In this document: piece after piece, positions 28,223 to 36,640 of the stretch
How the letters are laid out: every line of letters begins with the position of its first letter
Position numbering within the stretch: the stretch's first letter is position 1
DNA from: Promethearchaeota archaeon
GTDB taxonomy: Archaea > Asgardarchaeota > Lokiarchaeia > Sigyniarchaeales > SOKP01
DNA length: 64,000 nucleotides
Direction of reading: 5' to 3'
NCBI GenBank assembly: GCA_019058445.1
Contig: JAHPZA010000001.1
Span: 124,001-188,000, forward strand
Translations under genes and position numbers: made by a program
Notes under the pieces: model-generated
Databases searched by the model: none
What the model saw: the letters and a program-made list of their open reading frames with translations, nothing else
Told to the model about the DNA's origin: nothing

Positions 28223-28648
28223 ATCTCCTTTCCCCCTTAATAATGATTTAAGACTCTTCTGATATTCTTTAGCAAAATATAATATTTATTCTCTTTGGTA
28301 AATTAGAAATTATAGAATAATAATTTAATAATATTAATTAAAAAGTAAAAATAAAGAGAGTCTAATTATTTTTTACAATTCATTAAACACAATTTTACAA
28401 ATTTTGAAGCAGATCTTCATTCTTTTAAATCTTAATATAATTCTAAATTATTGAATTCAATATTTTCGTATATACTAGAACTATAATTTCAATTTTTATC
28501 AATACTCATGTATAGTAATCCTTAAGGTTAGTATTTAATTATGAATATAAATATAAAGCTATCAAATAGTTATAGATTACTAGTATATATTTAAATTCAC
28601 TTAATTACAAATAATTTTATATATTAATACATAAAAAAAGATTTTTTA
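28223..28648. other. Divergent promoter region inside the island
   Basis: This 426-base gap separates the ATPase-AlbA_2 gene (leftward) from the HD-domain gene (rightward). It is extremely A+T-rich. A TATA-like TTTTATATATTA at 28615-28626 lies about 30 bases before the HD gene ATG, suggesting a nearly leaderless transcript. No reading frame, tRNA or repeat array is seen. Confidence 0.4.
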
Positions 28649-30190
28649 ATGATAAAAATGAACGAGGCAAGCGTTATTGTACCAAAAAGTGAAATTAGTG
28701 ACGATTTCTTAATTAAGAATTACTGTAAGCTCATTAAAAAAGGGGAGATTGAATTTCTAGAGAAAATGGATAGTTTTGACATATATGATAAGAATTATGA
28801 AGAATTAAAGGATGAGTCTAACTATATAAAAATTGATACTAAGAATCTTGTTAATATTTTAAATGATCTCACTATAGAAGATAAAAAAGAAGAAGAAAAA
28901 GTAAAGATTCTGAAAAAGAAAAAAATAATATTTCAGAAACTATGGCCGAATTTTGTAAGGAGTGCTATTAAATATCTAAGAATAAAAGATACTCGAGATA
29001 AAGGTACCTTTAAATTTGATTTTGGAGTCAACAATTTAACAAAATATTTTGAAGAATTCTCAAAATTTGAAGAAATTCTTTATGGAATTGACGAATACTA
29101 TCGAGATCATTCCCTACATGTTTTTAGAGTGTATCTTTTAGGAGTATATTTAGTAAGAAAATTTTTTAAAGATTATGATCAATTGAAGATTAAAAATAAA
29201 CCTTCTATAATCGGTAAAATCTTTTCTGATGAAAAAGAAGCGATTTGGTGCGTTATAGCATTATGTCATGATTTAGGATATCCATTACAGAAATTAGATG
29301 AATTAAATAAAAAACTTGTTAAAATACTCGAATTTTTTGGTACTTCAAATTTTAATCCTTTAAGATTTAGCTTACCTCTTGAAGGAACAATCTTAGACAA
29401 ATTTATTTTAAAATTAATTTCGTCAAGAATCAATGACAACTTATTGATTCAACATCAACCTAAATTTTATGCAAAATACTCTAAGGCTTATGAAAAATTG
29501 AGCCATGGAATAATGTCTTGTATCTTATTAATGAAAAATTTAGTATATTTTAAAGAAACAGATTATGAACCTGATTTCCAAAAAGGTTTTAAATATATTA
29601 AAGAGCCTTCTACAAATAGCAACGATTTTGATGAAAGAACTTTAGAGGATGCAAGACAATATGTAATTAGAAGAGAAATACTACGATCAATTGCTTCCCA
29701 TGATAACGAAGATATTTATCATATAGAAATGAATAATTTTCCCTTTTTATTGATAATGTGTGATGAAATCCAGGAATGGAGCCGACCTGCTTCAAAAATA
29801 AGACTACTATATGCCTTAGATGAAAAAAATAGAGAGATAATTAATATCAATGCTTTTAATGAAAATATAATAGATATCTTAATAAATTTAAATTTTGATG
29901 AAAATGATTTATTAAATTATGTTGCAAAGAAATATATGAAATTTATTCGATTATTGAGAAGTGCTGTAGATTCAGATAAACGGAAATTTAATTTTATAAT
30001 GTCGATACAAAATAGGGAAGGCATAAAATACCAGTTTATTTATGAAAGTCCTAATGAATTCTATACTGATGAAGAAAAGAAAAAAATGGAAATCTCGTAT
30101 GAAGAACCAAAATGTATAAAATTTATAAATGAAAAACCAATAGAAGATTTCTCATTAAGGAATATTATTGATTTAATAAATAAAAAATGA
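28649..30190 (+). CDS. HD-domain metal-dependent phosphohydrolase-like protein
   Basis: A 513-residue protein. The HD signature is split as YRDHSLHVFRVYLLG (His154, His157) and ALCHDLGYP (His207, Asp208), with further histidines at SHGIM (about 290) and ASHDNEDIYH. This arrangement fits an HD hydrolase of nucleotides, dNTPs or cyclic signals, or of a metal-bound phosphate. The N-terminal 100 residues are charged and helical. The stop codon overlaps the ATG of the next gene (ATGA), so the two are translationally coupled. A dNTPase-like defence role is possible but not shown. Confidence 0.78.
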   Translation: MIKMNEASVIVPKSEISDDFLIKNYCKLIKKGEIEFLEKMDSFDIYDKNYEELKDESNYIKIDTKNLVNILNDLTIEDKKEEEKVKILKKKKIIFQKLWPNFVRSAIKYLRIKDTRDKGTFKFDFGVNNLTKYFEEFSKFEEILYGIDEYYRDHSLHVFRVYLLGVYLVRKFFKDYDQLKIKNKPSIIGKIFSDEKEAIWCVIALCHDLGYPLQKLDELNKKLVKILEFFGTSNFNPLRFSLPLEGTILDKFILKLISSRINDNLLIQHQPKFYAKYSKAYEKLSHGIMSCILLMKNLVYFKETDYEPDFQKGFKYIKEPSTNSNDFDERTLEDARQYVIRREILRSIASHDNEDIYHIEMNNFPFLLIMCDEIQEWSRPASKIRLLYALDEKNREIININAFNENIIDILINLNFDENDLLNYVAKKYMKFIRLLRSAVDSDKRKFNFIMSIQNREGIKYQFIYESPNEFYTDEEKKKMEISYEEPKCIKFINEKPIEDFSLRNIIDLINKK

Positions 30191-30750
30191 CAGTAAATGA
30201 TTATACTGATATAAAAACTATTGAAATTAAGAAAAGGGATTTAATATTTTCTAAAAAAACTCGTTTGTGGTGTAGATTACCATATCCAAATCATCCTTAT
30301 GGATGTCCAAATTATAATAAAAATCCATTATGTCCCCCTTTTGCCGATTACATGGATTATATTAAAAAAAAATATTCTCATTTTTATTTAATTTATGCTA
30401 TTTTTAAATTAAAAAGTCAAAGAGAAAGAATGCTTTCAATCCATCCAAATTGGTCAATAAAAAAAGCTAATTGTTTGTTATATTGGCAGGGTTCTGTAAA
30501 AAAAGTCTTAAAAAACTATATTCAAAGGATTATACTAAAAAATAAAAATAGAAAAACCTATATTTTAGCATGTGGTTCTGGATTTAAATTTAGTAGTATT
30601 CATCAAAATAAAGTCTATAGTATGGAAGCTGTAGGAATAAATGTATTAAAAACTTTAGATAATGTGGGAATAGAATACGAACTTAAACCTAAGAATAAAG
30701 TATTACTAGTTACACTATTATGTTCTCAAGAGTACCTTTTATTTTTTTAA
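30187..30750 (+). CDS. DUF2284-like predicted metal-binding protein
   Basis: A 187-residue protein with a Cys-rich N-terminal motif: WCRLPYPNHPYGCPNYNKN followed by PLCPPFADYM. This is the hallmark of the DUF2284 family of putative metal or iron-sulfur binding proteins. A second half has ILACGSGFKFSS and ends in a hydrophobic strand, with a further Cys near the C-terminus. Coupled by a 4-base overlap to the HD gene. The last 41 bases overlap, tail to tail, the radical SAM gene on the other strand, so the three probably form a functional neighbourhood. Biochemical function of the family is unknown. Confidence 0.72.
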   Translation: MTVNDYTDIKTIEIKKRDLIFSKKTRLWCRLPYPNHPYGCPNYNKNPLCPPFADYMDYIKKKYSHFYLIYAIFKLKSQRERMLSIHPNWSIKKANCLLYWQGSVKKVLKNYIQRIILKNKNRKTYILACGSGFKFSSIHQNKVYSMEAVGINVLKTLDNVGIEYELKPKNKVLLVTLLCSQEYLLFF

Positions 30751-31771
30751 ATTCTTCAGGTATATAATCTTTAGTTAAATCTATTTGTTTAATGTTATTG
30801 CATACTAATTTTTGAATTGGACAAATTTCATTACATATTTTTCTTTCTAAACAATATCCACATTTTAGATTTTCTTTAAAATGCTGTAATTCTATATCTA
30901 ATAACCTATTAGAAATAACTTTTCGAAGCGAATTTTTATCATTCAGTTTCACGAAGCAATTTGAAATATTTTTAAAAGCAGTACAAGGAAATAATTTAAG
31001 ATCAGATGTAATCATAAATTTATTTTTTCCAGCTTCACACTTAAAACAAGAATTACTAAGGTTAGAAAATGCCGATCCTATTTCGACTTTAGAGGAAGGA
31101 TAATTTAATTTCACATTATTTAAAATGATAGCTAGATCTTCTTTGCTAAATACTAATTTCTCATGATTTTTTAAAGCCCTACCATGTAATATAAGGCGAA
31201 GTATCTTGACATGTTTAATATTTAGCTCATTTATTAAATATTCTATTGTATCTTCAAGGTATTTAATATTTAAACAATTAGGGATGATATGAACTTCAGT
31301 ATTGATATTTAAATCTATACATGATTTAATTGAAGTTATAGTATTTTCAAAACCAAATGTGGTTTTTGTTAATTTAGCAAAATTTTCTTTATCAATGGTT
31401 TGAAAATTATATCTTATTGTCAAATTAGGATGATTTTTATATCTCATTAAGATATTTTTAGGAATAGGCAAATACTCCCTATCTTTATAAATACATCCAC
31501 AAGAGTAAATTTCCAGCAAAAAATCACAATTTAGAATATAATCAATAAATTCTATAATGTTTGGATGAAGAAATGGTTCTCCTCCTGATAATTGGATAAT
31601 ATCAAGACCAAGTTTTTTAGCATCTTGAATAAGTTCGATAAATTTCTTTTTTTCTATATATTTCTTCTTATAGATGGTTGAATCACTAGAACAAAAAATA
31701 CAATTAAAAGGACATTTGTTAGTTATTTCAATCAACAATTCTTTTTTCTTTTTCAATTTTGCTTTCCTCAA
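30710..31771 (-). CDS. Radical SAM enzyme with SPASM-like C-terminal cluster region
   Basis: A 353-residue radical SAM protein. The catalytic cluster is CPFNCIFC (Cys20, Cys24, Cys27), with LSGGEPFLHP downstream for SAM binding. The C-terminal third has many cysteines (CFKCEAG, FPCTAF, CGYCLERKICNEICP), typical of SPASM/twitch domains that carry auxiliary iron-sulfur clusters and modify peptides or small molecules. A TATA-like stretch lies about 45-55 bases before its start (near 31815-31825). It converges on the DUF2284-like gene. The substrate is unknown. Confidence 0.85.
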   Translation of the reverse strand: MRKAKLKKKKELLIEITNKCPFNCIFCSSDSTIYKKKYIEKKKFIELIQDAKKLGLDIIQLSGGEPFLHPNIIEFIDYILNCDFLLEIYSCGCIYKDREYLPIPKNILMRYKNHPNLTIRYNFQTIDKENFAKLTKTTFGFENTITSIKSCIDLNINTEVHIIPNCLNIKYLEDTIEYLINELNIKHVKILRLILHGRALKNHEKLVFSKEDLAIILNNVKLNYPSSKVEIGSAFSNLSNSCFKCEAGKNKFMITSDLKLFPCTAFKNISNCFVKLNDKNSLRKVISNRLLDIELQHFKENLKCGYCLERKICNEICPIQKLVCNNIKQIDLTKDYIPEEFKKIKGTLENIIV

Positions 31772-32127
31772 CGATTCAATTCTAATATTGACTTAGATAC
31801 TTTTAATCTTTTTCTATATAAAAAAATAAAAATATCTTGGTTTTTTCTCATCATCTCCTAAACTTGTTTAACTCTATATTATGCTTAAATATTAGAAATA
31901 TTTTAAATCTTTTAGCTTTTCTCATTTAAAATATATTTCTTAAAAATATTTAAAATTATTGGCAATGAAATTATTCGAAATTTAATAAAATCTCATTTAA
32001 TTAATAAGATTTTGATTTCAATTTAACTTATAATAAAAAAATAGATTTAACCGACAAATTTATATTATTCTCTTTTCTTAAGAATTGAGAATATTTAAAA
32101 ATGCTTGTTTATAATTTAATTATGTAG
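31772..32127. other. A+T-rich gap between radical SAM and winged-helix genes
   Basis: A divergent intergenic region of 356 bases with very low G+C. It carries a TATA-like element for the leftward gene near 31815-31825. I see no reading frame, RNA gene or repeat in the rest. Confidence 0.3.
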
Positions 32128-32454
32128 ATGATTGCCCTTGAAAAAGAGATAATTATTATAAATTTTTTAAATGAGAAAGCTATAAATTTATTATATATTC
32201 TAGCTAAAAAATATCCAATAACTAGCGTTAATTTGAGGAATAAGGTTATTAAAAATGAAATAATGTCTATAAGTTCTTACTATAGGTATCTGGATTTCCT
32301 TTTGAAACATAAACTGATAAAAAAAGAAAAATATAGAAAGAAGACAGGGGGTTATATTTATAATATAAGTAATTTTGGTAAGTATTTCCTAGAATTAATT
32401 TTAAAATCAAACATTCCTTTTTATAATAATCTAAATCATGATCTAAACTCATAA
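32128..32454 (+). CDS. Small winged-helix DNA-binding protein
   Basis: A 108-residue basic protein with a predicted winged helix: INLLYILAKKYPITSVNLRN, a recognition-type helix SISSYYRYLDFLLKHKLI, then a basic wing KKTGGYIYNISNFGKYF. Such single-domain proteins usually regulate their own locus or a neighbouring mobile or defence module. The stop codon is immediately followed, in the same frame, by the degraded nrdD fragment, so this gene marks the right edge of the island. Confidence 0.65.
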   Translation: MIALEKEIIIINFLNEKAINLLYILAKKYPITSVNLRNKVIKNEIMSISSYYRYLDFLLKHKLIKKEKYRKKTGGYIYNISNFGKYFLELILKSNIPFYNNLNHDLNS

Positions 32455-32457
32455 ACT

Positions 32458-32940
32458 TATAGAATAGCGGATTTTTATTTAAAAAATTTAAAGTGTTTAA
32501 TTCCTCAATCTTCTGATAATTAGGCTTACTATACAAATTCAAGTTATTTCAGATATGATGCTGAGATTTTACATTCAGAAAGGATTAAAAAACAAGGAGA
32601 TTACCATTCTATTATAAGTGGTTGAGTAATTATTCATAAAAGCTTAGGCGAGCAAAAATCAGACATACAAGGATTATGAGAATTAACTAAAAATATTTGC
32701 CATAATAATAACACAGCATATTATGCCTACACTACAGATTTCACTTATCACCCTTATTGAAGAAGAATCTTTCGAGGGGACAGTTTTACCTTTTAAGAAT
32801 GTGGTGCTCAAGATGCCAGAATTTACTCCAGAATTACTGGCTATTATAATGAAGTAAATAAATATAATGAGGGAAATAGAGCAGGATGGGAAGCCTGTAA
32901 AAGAGATTATATCAACGTATTACAGAGATTAAAAAAATAA
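32458..32940 (+). pseudogene. nrdD: Degraded 3' fragment of nrdD
   Basis: Translated in one unbroken frame, this stretch aligns with the last 150 or so residues of the intact NrdD from the segment RFAKLDLKHF to the end, at about 70 percent identity by eye. Conserved islands include SERIKKQGDYH, ELTKNIC and YSRITGYY with the glycyl-radical Gly. Five stop codons interrupt it (TAG at 32521, three TGA, one TAA), replacing for example a conserved Trp and a zinc-ligand Cys, with no frameshifts. It has no start and is cut off sharply at its 5' side next to the winged-helix gene. It cannot encode a working enzyme. Confidence 0.92.
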
Positions 32941-32959
32941 GAATCATATATTTTCTTCT

Positions 32960-35164
32960 CTAATTTTTAATATAGATTTGTCCTATTCCTGATGTAAAGA
33001 TTTCATAGAATGGAACTGTTAAATCATAAATATTATTATTTTCATTATTAAATTCTATAGATTTTACTTTAGTGAAAGTATTTTTAGCAAATTTCATCCA
33101 TAACTTCTCAACAACAGGAGTATTATATTTCTTTTTTATAAGAAAACTCAATGTATCTAATAATTTTCCTTCAGATATATTCATTGTACTATTCTTTTGA
33201 GCACATCTCGCTGCGATATATGGAATTTTTCCTTTTTCAGATAACATTCTAAGAGATATAGCATAATTCTCTTTTAATTCTACATTCATTTTTTTCATCC
33301 ATGGATTTAAATCGATGACTGGTTCTATATCCCTCCCAAAATGTCCAATTTCTGGAATAGATGGAATAAACTTCCTTAATATAGATAGATTTCTTTTTCC
33401 TTTTATTTCTAAATGATAAGCATTATACCAACTAGGATGTTCTACATTATCAAATTCTCGTTTCCTAATATAAGATGAAATCCCTAAGCGTTTTAATAAA
33501 AAACTCAAACCAAAAACTAATTTGCGTGAAGATGTGTAAAAACTCACTAAAACATCTCTTCGTGGTGAGCCTTCACGTGTATATACTACTTCAGATCCGT
33601 CTCCTTCTAAATAAGCAGCGATAAAACCTTTCACACATTCAATGGGAGCATTATATAGAAATGAAGGAATTTCCTTAAACGGTGCTTTTTCAAGTTTTAA
33701 TCCTAATCCCGTTGAAAACATAGATTTAATTAGAATGGAATTACTATTGACGCTATATACAGTGTTATAATCCGCTTTATCATGTGTAGCAATATAAGGT
33801 GTATATCCAAAATTCCTTTCTATAAGAAATGCTACTTTTTCCATCTCAGTTTTATTATTTCCACAAGTGAACGTAATATGTTTCATAGAACCTTCGGAGC
33901 AGTAATGCCCTAAGATATATCCAACCTCGAAATTTTTCTCAACAAATCTAAAGGCTTTTGTTAATGCATTTTTAACATACTCAATGCCTTTCTCCACAAT
34001 AATTTCTCCACAATTACTAAAGTCTAAGGGGGAATCGTCTTCATTAACATCGATGACTCGAGGCATTAGAATTGGAGTTCCTTCTTTAACGTTTTCTGCT
34101 GTAATTTGGATTATATTAAGATTTTCATCAACAGAAAGTAGCTTATGTTGTTTTGATAACGATAATATCCCATGCTTCAATGTTAAATTTAATGAAAAAT
34201 CTCTATACTTTTTTTTAATTCCTTCAATGGGGATTTTTTTTAATTCAAAATTCTCGTCCAATCCAAAGATATAAGAGTTTTTATAATTTTCTATTTCTTT
34301 AATTTCTATTAGATTATATGAATTTGTATTTAAATCGAACAATAGAACGAGCTCGTTTTGCTGCATTTTAGAAAAAAGATTCTCTTCAATGGGGGTTCGT
34401 TCCTTCTCATACACATCATTAATTCGCTGAAGTTTATCTTCTTGGATAATTTCTTCATCAAAGAATACTTGATTATTTATTTCTTTTTCTTTAATATTCA
34501 CACTCGTTTCTAATCCAAAAAATTGGATTAAATCTTTTCGAATTACTTTTTCGAGGTTAAATAATCCCTCCTCAGTATCAATTTGACTCATTATTTTAAA
34601 TATTATTTCTATTATCCAACACAAGTAGACAAAAAAAGCCTTGCGGTATTTCTTGTTTTTTTTAATTTTCCTTTGGTATATTTTTAGTTCTGAGAGGAAT
34701 CCACTGTAGTTAGCATTTTCGAGATATTTCAAAATATTTAATATTGGTTTTTTAGTTATAATTGGAGTCAAATGAGCTTCAATTCTTTTAATTAGTTCAA
34801 TGGTTAGTTCCATTTGTGAAATCGGCGTGTTTACTTCTCTCTCAAATTTTTTTAATTTAACATAACTCATTCGAGCAATAAATAGAAGATAAGTATCCTT
34901 AAATCGTTGTGAAAATTCTGGATCGTAAATAATAAGCTCTAAGGCACTATTCAACTTATCATTATTATTTTTTTTATAAATTAATTGAACTTTATCAATA
35001 GTTTCAATCGAATAATTCTTAAAGTCAATTTTTTTGCCACATTCTGAGCAGAATATGAATTTTAAATCAATATTAGCAATATTTAAAATTGTATTCACTG
35101 TAATTAACATGCCACATTCTGGACAGTAAATATGTGTTTGTTTAAGTTTGTCTTTGCTTTTCAT
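32960..35164 (-). CDS. Free-standing Hint (intein-like)/LAGLIDADG protein with N-terminal zinc ribbon
   Basis: A 734-residue protein. The N-terminus has a zinc ribbon (Cys14, Cys17, Cys39, Cys42), then about 230 helical residues. From about residue 270 it looks like an intein: a Hint strand set with LSKQHKLLS carrying the block-B His, LAGLIDADG endonuclease motifs GYILGHYCSEGS and GFIAAYLEGDGS, and a block-F end IYDLTVPFYEIF whose last residues are IKN followed by a stop. The usual N-terminal Cys/Ser nucleophile is not evident and there is no C-extein. It may be a domesticated or free homing endonuclease. It lies between the nrdD fossil and nrdG, on the opposite strand. Confidence 0.8.
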   Translation of the reverse strand: MKSKDKLKQTHIYCPECGMLITVNTILNIANIDLKFIFCSECGKKIDFKNYSIETIDKVQLIYKKNNNDKLNSALELIIYDPEFSQRFKDTYLLFIARMSYVKLKKFEREVNTPISQMELTIELIKRIEAHLTPIITKKPILNILKYLENANYSGFLSELKIYQRKIKKNKKYRKAFFVYLCWIIEIIFKIMSQIDTEEGLFNLEKVIRKDLIQFFGLETSVNIKEKEINNQVFFDEEIIQEDKLQRINDVYEKERTPIEENLFSKMQQNELVLLFDLNTNSYNLIEIKEIENYKNSYIFGLDENFELKKIPIEGIKKKYRDFSLNLTLKHGILSLSKQHKLLSVDENLNIIQITAENVKEGTPILMPRVIDVNEDDSPLDFSNCGEIIVEKGIEYVKNALTKAFRFVEKNFEVGYILGHYCSEGSMKHITFTCGNNKTEMEKVAFLIERNFGYTPYIATHDKADYNTVYSVNSNSILIKSMFSTGLGLKLEKAPFKEIPSFLYNAPIECVKGFIAAYLEGDGSEVVYTREGSPRRDVLVSFYTSSRKLVFGLSFLLKRLGISSYIRKREFDNVEHPSWYNAYHLEIKGKRNLSILRKFIPSIPEIGHFGRDIEPVIDLNPWMKKMNVELKENYAISLRMLSEKGKIPYIAARCAQKNSTMNISEGKLLDTLSFLIKKKYNTPVVEKLWMKFAKNTFTKVKSIEFNNENNNIYDLTVPFYEIFTSGIGQIYIKN

Positions 35165-35339
35165 ACTAATGAAATAAATTACTTATATTTAAAACAAAAA
35201 AAAGTTTTAAAATTGATTTCAATATGAGATAAAGCACGTTGGTATTAATAAAAAATTCAGAGAGTCATCAAATTTTTAGAGTTATATTTGCTCCCTAATA
35301 TAAAGATTTAATTGAATCTGTAACACTTTTGATGATATA

Positions 35340-36086
35340 ATGCGAATTGGCGGAATAATTGATATTTCTACAAAAGATATTCCAAATAAAGCATGCATGG
35401 TTATCTTTACTAATGGGTGTAATTTTAATTGCGAATTTTGTCATAACAAACATTTATTACAAAATAATCGCGGTAAAATTATAAAAGTAGAAGAGTTAAT
35501 GAAACTAATAAATAATAACCTACTAGTTAATAGTTTAAGTATCACAGGGGGCGAACCGACGCTTCAGGAGGATTTAGTAGAGTTATGTAGAGAAATCACT
35601 AAGTTAGGGAAATATCTAAGTATAGATACTAACGGTTCTAGACCTGAAATCATTCAAAAAGTTATTCCATATATTAATAGAATTGCTTTAGATATAAAAG
35701 CACCGTTAAAGCAACATCAATTAGAGAGAGTTGCTAGAAAAAGTATAGACCCTACGTTAATTACTCAGACATTTCTTATGCTAAATACCAGTAAGACTAT
35801 TGATTTTGAAATTAGGACCACTTATGCTGAAAACTTATTGACACCAGGGGATATTCATGAGATAATTTTCTTTCTTAAGGAGCATAATTTTAGAGGCAAT
35901 TATGTCTTACAACAATATAACTATTCTGAGGGGGTGGGTAAAGAGTTTAGAAATAAGTTTCATAAGCCGTCGCATCTTTCTTTAGTCAATATTCTTGGTT
36001 CTTATAAAAATCGCAATGTACCTTTTGAAATTTATTTAAGAGATGATATTGTTGGGTATTGCATGCTTAAAGAAATATTTAATTAA
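35340..36086 (+). CDS. nrdG: Anaerobic ribonucleotide reductase activating protein
   Basis: A 248-residue radical SAM activase that installs the glycyl radical on NrdD. The cluster motif is CNFNCEFCHN (about residues 28-37), with the short SITGGEPTLQ for SAM binding and a TNG strand. The N-terminal GGIIDISTKDIPNKACMVI is typical of archaeal NrdG-type proteins. It lies 400 bases beyond the nrdD fossil, with the Hint gene between, which supports an ancestral nrdD-nrdG pair. A pyruvate-formate-lyase activase relative cannot be fully excluded. Confidence 0.88.
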   Translation: MRIGGIIDISTKDIPNKACMVIFTNGCNFNCEFCHNKHLLQNNRGKIIKVEELMKLINNNLLVNSLSITGGEPTLQEDLVELCREITKLGKYLSIDTNGSRPEIIQKVIPYINRIALDIKAPLKQHQLERVARKSIDPTLITQTFLMLNTSKTIDFEIRTTYAENLLTPGDIHEIIFFLKEHNFRGNYVLQQYNYSEGVGKEFRNKFHKPSHLSLVNILGSYKNRNVPFEIYLRDDIVGYCMLKEIFN

Positions 36087-36187
36087 ATTGACTAAGCTAA
36101 AATGCATTTAAAAGATAACGATTAGATCGGTATTATGAATCCCTTTTTGTATTTTTAATTTAAATATTTTTAAGATATATTGTTATT

Positions 36188-36505
36188 ATGAGTGAAACAA
36201 AATCATTAGCATCAATTCAAGAGAAAATTGATAAGTTTATAGAGAATCATGGGGGATATTGGCCTCCTCTTTCCATGCTTAGTGCGTTAATGGAAGAGAT
36301 CGGAGAATTAGCACGTGAAATAAATCATTTAGAAGGTTTTAAACCAAAAAAAACTACAGAAACGCAAATTGATATAGGGGAAGAACTTGGGGATATTCTA
36401 TTTGCAATTATATGTTTAGCAAATTTCTACAATATCGATTTACATGAAAAAATAAATGAAATTATTGACAAATACCGAAATAGAGATTCTACACGGTTTA
36501 TTTAA
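36188..36505 (+). CDS. MazG-family nucleotide pyrophosphohydrolase
   Basis: A 105-residue all-alpha NTP pyrophosphatase. The paired metal-binding motifs are present: EEIGELAREI (about residues 37-46) and EELGDILFAI (about 64-73). The enzyme hydrolyses non-canonical or excess (d)NTPs to monophosphates. Its position just after nrdG, in the same direction, fits deoxynucleotide pool control. An intergenic gap of about 100 bases leaves room for a separate promoter. Confidence 0.88.
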   Translation: MSETKSLASIQEKIDKFIENHGGYWPPLSMLSALMEEIGELAREINHLEGFKPKKTTETQIDIGEELGDILFAIICLANFYNIDLHEKINEIIDKYRNRDSTRFI

Positions 36506-36640
36506 GAGGAGAGAGGTAATTAAATCTTTCTTTTTATTCAATTAGGGAAGAATAGATTATAATATTTTAATTCAATAGATAATTCTAACTTTTAATCAAT
36601 TAGAAATAGATAAACGGAAATATTCACATATAATAGAGAA

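Noticed and set aside
32458-32940. UGA recoding to explain the TGA codons in the nrdD fragment
   Set aside because: The fragment also has TAG and TAA codons, lacks a start, and TGA ends normal genes here (HD protein, PdxA family). A pseudogene is simpler.
21209-32940. Classical transposon, provirus or integrase-driven element
   Set aside because: No transposase, integrase, capsid or terminase gene is visible, and no tRNA or short direct repeat marks an attachment site. Only the nrdD duplication supports insertion.
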